Origin: Oryzomonas sagensis
Lineage (GTDB): Bacteria > Desulfobacterota > Desulfuromonadia > Geobacterales > Pseudopelobacteraceae
DNA: 64,000 nucleotides
Assembly: GCF_008802355.1 (NCBI RefSeq)
Contig: NZ_VZRA01000007.1
Coordinates: 1-64,000, forward strand
Reading direction: 5' to 3'
Position numbers and translations under genes: made by a program
The notes under the pieces: generated by a model
Seen by the model: only the letters and a program-made list of their open reading frames with translations
Told to the model about the DNA's origin: nothing
Database searches by the model: none
Part shown: piece after piece, positions 59,203 to 64,000 of the stretch
Position numbering within the stretch: position 1 is the first letter of the stretch
Layout of the letters: each line of letters opens with the position of its first letter

Positions 59203-60165
59203 CTAGACCTTGATCGAGATGATTTTCTTGATCCACAGAAACCCGGAAAGTTGGGCGCAGATGGCACCGATCAACAGCTGGCTCCCGAGTTTTTCTTTGA
59301 ACAGCACATCTTCATAACCGGGCATCATGATATTGAACATGAAAAAGGTGGCGATGGGGAGAGCGGCCAGGATGTATCCCGACAGCCTACCCTGGGCGGT
59401 GATGACCTGCACCTGCCGCTTGATCTTCAGGCGTTCCCGGATCGTCCCGGCAAGTTTGTCGAGAATCTCCGACAGATTCCCGCCGATATCGTTGTTGAGT
59501 TCAATGGAGGCCACAAAAAACCGTAAATCGATACTTTCCATGCGATCAGTCATGCCGGCCAGGGAATCGGTAATCCTGAGGCCGAGTTTTTGCTGTTCAT
59601 AGGCGGTCTTGAAGAGATCGCGCAGCGGCTCATCCGACTCCTGGGCAACCAGTTCTATGGCACTGGTCAGGGAATGGCCGGCCCGCAGGGAACGGGAGAT
59701 CATGCTCAGGGCATCGGGCAGCTGTTCGGTGAATTTGTCCTGCCGCCTCACTTTTTTGAAATAGAGGAACATGAACGGGACCATGGCGGCCACGAGTGCC
59801 GCACAGACGGCAAAGATCAACCGGTGGGTAAACAGAAAGGTTCCACAGAAAGAAACAGCCGGGAGAAGAATCACCAGCAGTATGAACATGGTCAGGTCGA
59901 TGGCCACTCCGGCATGGTCCAGGAGCCGTCCGATGGCGCGACCGAAACGGAACATGGTCACCAAGCGCTCGAATTGGGGTGTTTCTTTAATAATTTCCGA
60001 GCGCAGGTCATCCGACATGGCATCGTCTACGCCCGTTTTGGCCATCCTGCGGAGCCGCCGTTTCAAGACCGCTTTCGGGGATTCCTGCGCGCGCAGGTAA
60101 GCGAGCACGAGCGCCGATACCAGCAGGAAAACCGCTATAAATGTGAAAAAAACGGCTAAGAACAT
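59203..60165 (-). CDS. tadB: Tad secretion inner-membrane protein TadB
   Basis: 320 residues. The T2SSF domain lies at about 155-285 (FTEQLPDALSMISRSLRAGH, TDRMESIDLRFFVASIELNN, GNLSEILDKLAGTIRERL), with helices at the N-terminus, near 100-130 and at the end. The order TadA-TadB-TadC in one direction is the standard one. GGAG precedes the ATG and the gap to tadA is 12 nt. Confidence 0.88.
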   Translation of the reverse strand: MFLAVFFTFIAVFLLVSALVLAYLRAQESPKAVLKRRLRRMAKTGVDDAMSDDLRSEIIKETPQFERLVTMFRFGRAIGRLLDHAGVAIDLTMFILLVILLPAVSFCGTFLFTHRLIFAVCAALVAAMVPFMFLYFKKVRRQDKFTEQLPDALSMISRSLRAGHSLTSAIELVAQESDEPLRDLFKTAYEQQKLGLRITDSLAGMTDRMESIDLRFFVASIELNNDIGGNLSEILDKLAGTIRERLKIKRQVQVITAQGRLSGYILAALPIATFFMFNIMMPGYEDVLFKEKLGSQLLIGAICAQLSGFLWIKKIISIKV

Positions 60166-60177
60166 AGATTCTCCGTC

Positions 60178-61491
60178 TTATTCGAATATTTCGTTCGGCA
60201 AGTTTATTCCCGAAAGCTTGAACCGCTGCATGAAGTGCGGTCGGATTCCCGTCGCTTTGAAGGTGCCGATAACCTTGCCGTCAGCATCGACACCCTGCTG
60301 GTCAAAGACAAAGATATCCTGCATGACGACCGTGTTCCCTTCCATACCCGTAATCTCGGCGATCTTGATGACCTTGCGCGACCCGTCCGGAAAACGCACC
60401 AACTGAATGAGGAGATTTATTGCCGACGATATTTGTTCGCGAATCGCCTTGTCGGGGAGATCCATCCCGGCCATCATGACCATGGTCCCTAACCGGGACA
60501 GGGCGTCCCGGGGCGAGTTGGCGTGAATGGTTGAGATGGAGCCGTCATGGCCGGTGTTCATGGCCTGTAACATATCCAGAGCCTCGCTGCTGCGCACCTC
60601 GCCGAGAACGATCCGGTCCGGCCGCATCCGCAGTGCGTTCCGCACCAGGTCGCGCTGCGTGACCTCACCTCTCCCCTCAATGTTGGGAGGGCGGGTTTCC
60701 AGCCTGACCACGTGATCCTGTTTCATCTGCAATTCCGCGGAATCCTCTATGGTGACGATCCGCTCGACTTCGGGAATGTATTCGGAAAGCACGTTCAACA
60801 TCGTGGTCTTGCCGGTGCCGGTACCTCCAGAGATGAGGATGTTCAAACGTGTCTTGACGCAATTTTGCAGGACAACGGCCATCCGCTCATCGACTGTGCC
60901 AAGGGCCATGAGATCGTTCATCTTCAGAGGATCGACTCCGAAGCGACGGATGGAAAGAACCGGCCCGTCGATTGCCAGGGGCGGGATAATGGCGTTGACC
61001 CGGGAACCGTCGGAAAGGCGGGCGTCCACATAGGGTGAAGACTCGTCGATGCGCCTGCCGACGCGGGAAACGATGCGCTCGATTATTTGCATCAAATGGT
61101 TGTTATCGCGAAAAATAATGTCTGTTTTCTGCAGCTTGCCCTTACGTTCGATGTACACATTGCTGCAGTTGTTGACCAGGATGTCGGAGATTGAGGGGTC
61201 GGAGAGCAGCGGCTCCAAGGGGCCGAGCCCGAATGTCTCGTGTTGAATATCGACGAGCAGTTTCTCTTTTTCCGTTTGATTGAGCGGCACCCCTTCATTG
61301 GCAATCAGGCCCTCGATGATCGAACCTATTTCCCGTGTCAGGTCGCCGCTTCCCAGGTAATCGAGTTTGCTGATGTCGATGCGCTCAATGAGGCGGTGGT
61401 GGATCCGCTGCTTCAATTCCTGGAAAAAGACCAAATTCTTTTCAACAGGAAGTTTCTGATTTTTGGGCCCGAAATGGTCGTTGAAAATCAT
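60178..61491 (-). CDS. tadA: Tad secretion ATPase TadA/CpaF
   Basis: 437 residues. Type II/IV secretion ATPase: Walker [10 protein letters not shown] at 222-230, an Asp-box TIEDSAELQ, a His box with [20 protein letters not shown] and STIHANSP. The N-terminal ~100 residues ([20 protein letters not shown]) match CpaF. It hydrolyses ATP to drive fibre assembly. AGGAG lies before the ATG. All catalytic motifs are intact. Confidence 0.92.
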   Translation of the reverse strand: MIFNDHFGPKNQKLPVEKNLVFFQELKQRIHHRLIERIDISKLDYLGSGDLTREIGSIIEGLIANEGVPLNQTEKEKLLVDIQHETFGLGPLEPLLSDPSISDILVNNCSNVYIERKGKLQKTDIIFRDNNHLMQIIERIVSRVGRRIDESSPYVDARLSDGSRVNAIIPPLAIDGPVLSIRRFGVDPLKMNDLMALGTVDERMAVVLQNCVKTRLNILISGGTGTGKTTMLNVLSEYIPEVERIVTIEDSAELQMKQDHVVRLETRPPNIEGRGEVTQRDLVRNALRMRPDRIVLGEVRSSEALDMLQAMNTGHDGSISTIHANSPRDALSRLGTMVMMAGMDLPDKAIREQISSAINLLIQLVRFPDGSRKVIKIAEITGMEGNTVVMQDIFVFDQQGVDADGKVIGTFKATGIRPHFMQRFKLSGINLPNEIFE

Positions 61492-61510
61492 GAACAGGTC
61501 TCCTGCGGCA

Positions 61511-62641
61511 TCAGCTGTTCAGCTGGGTGATAAGTTTGGCAATAGCAGCAGTGATCGGCGAACGCGGGTAAAGATTCACAACCGGCACCCCTTTGTTGAT
61601 CGAGTCGATGACCGCCCCATATTCGTTGGGAATGGTTGCGAACACCTTGGTTCCAAGAACGTTTTCAGCGTCGCCGATCTTGATGTCTGCCTTGGGCAGA
61701 TAGCGGTTTACCACTATCTTTACCGCGCTCCGCGCGATGCCCTTGTTTTCCAGTGCTGCAAGATAGCGGCGGACGTTTTTGAGCGCCGGCAGGGTCAGGA
61801 CCGTATTGAAGAGCAGGTGGTCGGAATCCCTGAACGTAATGAGATTCGCTCCGAAAAGCGGCCCTCCGGTATCGATGACCACGTAGGAAAAAGCGCTTTT
61901 GAGGAAGGTGAGCACCTGGGTGATCTGCTCGGCGGTGATACTCAAGGTTTCTTCCACTTCAAGCGGCTCACTCAGCAGATAGATTCCCGACGCATGGCGC
62001 GTCATGCTGGCGCGGAGAAAGTCCGCGTCAAGGCGGTTCACGTTGTTGGTGACGCTGCTCAGGGTATACTTCGGGTCGATATCCAGAAAGGAGGCCACAT
62101 CGCCGCAGAAGAGGTTGAAATCCACCAAAGCCACATTATCGTTGCTGGCGGCAAGAGTCGCGGCAAGGTTCACGGCAATGGTCGTCGTCCCCACCCCCCC
62201 CACCGGGTTGTATACCGATATGATCTTCCCCTGCCGTTGCGTAACCTGGCCGTTTGTCAATGGCGACAGGTTTTTCGCTACCTTCCGGAGCGCTTCGAAC
62301 AATTCTGTTTTCGCGACCGGCTTCAGGAAATATTCGGAAGCGCCAGACCGCATGAGCCGGAGTATCCAGTCCGGGTTCTTCTCGGTGGTGGCGACAAAGA
62401 TGGCGGTGGCGGGAAAGTGCGCTAAGATGTGCTGAACCTGTTCAACCCCCACCTCCAGTTGCGCCACCCCCAGAATGACAACCGACGGATTGTTCGTCTG
62501 GATCAGCCGATACCCCTCGCTGAAGTCCCCGGTCGCCCCAACAAGTTTGACCTTGTCGCCATAGGGCAGGATCAGGCTTTCAATGGCTTCCCGCGTTTCA
62601 CGGTCTGAATCAATAATGGCAATCGAGAGGTTTTGGGACAT
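61511..62641 (-). CDS. cpaE: CpaE/TadZ-like localisation protein
   Basis: 376 residues. The first ~120 form a response-regulator-like receiver domain ([19 protein letters not shown]-type end [14 protein letters not shown]), though the phosphoacceptor pattern is degenerate. The second part is a MinD/ParA-type ATPase whose P-loop reads [10 protein letters not shown] (145-154): both Lys of the deviant Walker A are replaced by Val and Thr. Such atypical loops occur in CpaE/TadZ, which mark the site of Tad machine assembly at the pole. It follows the TadG-like gene by 30 nt. Confidence 0.87.
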   Translation of the reverse strand: MSQNLSIAIIDSDRETREAIESLILPYGDKVKLVGATGDFSEGYRLIQTNNPSVVILGVAQLEVGVEQVQHILAHFPATAIFVATTEKNPDWILRLMRSGASEYFLKPVAKTELFEALRKVAKNLSPLTNGQVTQRQGKIISVYNPVGGVGTTTIAVNLAATLAASNDNVALVDFNLFCGDVASFLDIDPKYTLSSVTNNVNRLDADFLRASMTRHASGIYLLSEPLEVEETLSITAEQITQVLTFLKSAFSYVVIDTGGPLFGANLITFRDSDHLLFNTVLTLPALKNVRRYLAALENKGIARSAVKIVVNRYLPKADIKIGDAENVLGTKVFATIPNEYGAVIDSINKGVPVVNLYPRSPITAAIAKLITQLNS

Positions 62642-62671
62642 GGATGAGCTTTCCGTTATGCGATAATTTTT

Positions 62672-63799
62672 TTATTGCGCTAGGCTGGGCAAGGCCCCTG
62701 GTTCGATGCTGCCACAGGGATAACAGATGGCCGAGCTGATGTAAATTCCGTTACTGATACCTTTGCAGGGATCTGACGGCCCACTCGGCGCAGGGTTCGT
62801 TCGTCCGTTTAAATTACATGGGTTTCCACCAGTCGGGCAGGCATTGTTTATCGTGATCTTGGCATAACCCGCAACAGTCGCTGGTTTGGTTGTCGGGTCA
62901 GTTCCTGGTGTCGCATAGGGAACCAGGATTGTCCAGCCGGCAGCGGTTTTTTCTATTGCATCATAATTGGGATCGTAAAAATCTAACGAAGTGCCCTGAA
63001 AAGTTGCTGCATTAGTCCCGCCGCTGGTATCTATAGATTGGTAACAGACATCAACATTGGGTGGTGGAACGGGACAGATGTAACTGCCTCTAAAGATACT
63101 GTCAGCGGACGGAAAGCTGCCTGACAGGCTTGTCCACGCCATGTTCTTTTGGGGGTTAGTGGTCGACACCTTATTCTGGGGGTACAATCGGTACAGTGCT
63201 GCAGCAGACATGGCTTGGTTGCAGACATCTTGATTGATGAGAAAAAAGTATCGCGCCGCTGGGGGCCGCCAGGCGACCGCCGCAGCCACTGCGCCCATGG
63301 TGCTGTGGCCTGCTGCCCCGCCGAGAAAGAGGTTGAATGGGGTACTGGTGCCGATTATTCCGTTGTCGCTGGAGTCGATTCTTCTGGCAACCACTTTCAC
63401 GGCATTGACCCCTGGGGGTGGAGTCCCCGGGGGCACCGCAGGGGGGGTTGTGGTGAATTGAGGTGGTGTGGCCGTGGGGTTCCAGTACCCGAGGACGACG
63501 TCGCCGCTGGGATCATTACCGATGTTGGGGCTCATGGTCAGGTTGAAGTTGACCTTCCCCATATGTACCGCCGCTTTGCGGGCTCCGGTCTGGGTGGTGA
63601 AGGTGGTGCCGTTGAGCCGACCTGCACCGGCAAGCGCGCCGGCATCAGCTGTCTTTTGCAGTTGCGCCTTGTTCGCATACATGTACGCCAAGTCTATGGC
63701 AAGCCCTGCCATGACAATGAGCACGACAAGGGAGACGGTAATCAGGACCAGCGCAGACCCGCCATTGTTCAATCTGTTTACTCTCCGAGCGGCATCCAT
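62672..63799 (-). CDS. TadG-like pilus assembly protein
   Basis: 375 residues, overlapping the secretin gene end by 22 bp, with AGGGAG before the ATG. The N-terminus is the TadE/TadG-type membrane anchor: NNGGSALVLITVSLVVLIVM, GLAIDLAYMYANKAQLQKTA, DAGALAGAG. The remainder is secreted, rich in Pro, Gly and Asn, and contains ten or so Cys in the C-terminal part (VCYQSIDTSGG; AICYPCGSIEP). It probably is a minor pilin-like component or fibre-associated protein. The length matches TadG-like proteins without the vWA domain. Confidence 0.8.
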   Translation of the reverse strand: MDAARRVNRLNNGGSALVLITVSLVVLIVMAGLAIDLAYMYANKAQLQKTADAGALAGAGRLNGTTFTTQTGARKAAVHMGKVNFNLTMSPNIGNDPSGDVVLGYWNPTATPPQFTTTPPAVPPGTPPPGVNAVKVVARRIDSSDNGIIGTSTPFNLFLGGAAGHSTMGAVAAAVAWRPPAARYFFLINQDVCNQAMSAAALYRLYPQNKVSTTNPQKNMAWTSLSGSFPSADSIFRGSYICPVPPPNVDVCYQSIDTSGGTNAATFQGTSLDFYDPNYDAIEKTAAGWTILVPYATPGTDPTTKPATVAGYAKITINNACPTGGNPCNLNGRTNPAPSGPSDPCKGISNGIYISSAICYPCGSIEPGALPSLAQ

Positions 63800-64000
63800 T
63801 TGAGCTCCCTCTCTTGTTCAGGGGTCAGTTTCCGGTCCGTGGGGAGTTCCGGCCGTACCCCCGGAGCCAGAGGCTTGACGATCTTCGGCGTGATAAAGAA
63901 CACCAGCTCTTTTTCCGTGGTGCTGTCCTGGGTGGAGCGGAAGAGCGCCCCCAGGATCGGGATATCACCCAAGAGCGGAATCTTGGACATGGTTTTGATC
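63778..64000 (-). CDS. rcpA: Secretin of the Tad system (CpaC/RcpA-like), C-terminal end only
   Basis: The frame is open to the right edge; only the last ~73 codons are present. IPLLGDIPILGALFRS followed by KELVFFITPKIVKPL is the highly conserved end of the secretin domain, where the last strand enters the outer membrane. The final ~30 residues (Pro/Arg/Glu-rich) are a variable tail. Gene order secretin, TadG-like, CpaE, TadA, TadB, TadC supports the Tad assignment. Confidence 0.88.
   Translation of the reverse strand, partial: IKTMSKIPLLGDIPILGALFRSTQDSTTEKELVFFITPKIVKPLAPGVRPELPTDRKLTPEQERELKWMPLGE

Overview
The window looks like a chromosomal segment of a Geobacter-like bacterium (Desulfuromonadota, Geobacterales). 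The case rests on three GEMM-I riboswitches of the A20 (cGAMP-type) kind known mainly from Geobacter and relatives, an exosortase/XrtA exopolysaccharide locus, a Tad-type secretion cluster, and generally GC-rich coding sequence. No ribosomal RNA, tRNA, insertion sequence or CRISPR array was seen. Almost everything is on the minus strand.

Layout from left to right. (1) 1-2967: two exported surface-type proteins (one cut by the left edge), each preceded by a GEMM-I riboswitch with an intrinsic terminator. A third, partly degenerate riboswitch lies between them. Perfect TGTGA-N6-TCACA palindromes (CRP-type) sit upstream of two of the riboswitches. (2) 3057-44415: one co-directional run of 37 genes with no gap above about 165 nt, read right to left. 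It begins with the XrtA-type exopolysaccharide core: PrsT-like TPR protein, initiating sugar-phosphate transferase, export protein, chain-length regulator, tyrosine kinase, ATPase, outer-membrane protein, DUF3473 deacetylase, exosortase and EpsI. It continues through two glycosyltransferases and a pyruvyl transferase into an apparently complete CMP-legionaminic acid pathway (LegB, C, H, I, G, PtmE, LegF) with three accessory oxidoreductases. After that come two polysaccharide deacetylases, a DUF4910-type hydrolase, an ABC flippase-like exporter, a sialyltransferase-like enzyme, several family-2 and family-4 glycosyltransferases, acyltransferases, a CapK-like ligase and a polymerase/ligase. The last two genes (3057-5406) are markedly AT-rich. 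A near-consensus sigma-54 promoter lies at 44903-44918, upstream of the whole run. (3) 45152-50800: two paralogous PilZ proteins on opposite strands flank an ATP-grasp protein, a distant isocyanide-synthase-like protein, two glycosyltransferases and a methyltransferase. (4) 50921-56498: a TonB-like coiled-coil protein with 132-bp tandem repeats, two polytopic GT-C-like membrane proteins and a DUF192 protein. (5) 56499-64000: an outer-membrane barrel, an Ig-like lipoprotein, a 27-residue membrane peptide and the Tad/Flp machine (TadC, TadB, TadA, CpaE/TadZ, TadG-like, end of the secretin).

Taken together the window reads as a cell-surface and attachment locus: polysaccharide synthesis and export, a nonulosonic-acid sugar, protein sorting by exosortase, and a Tad fibre. 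Second-messenger inputs are visible at two levels: PilZ proteins (c-di-GMP) and GEMM riboswitches predicted to read cGAMP, with CRP-type and sigma-54 sites layered on top. All functional statements come from reading motifs and context by eye; no database search was run.
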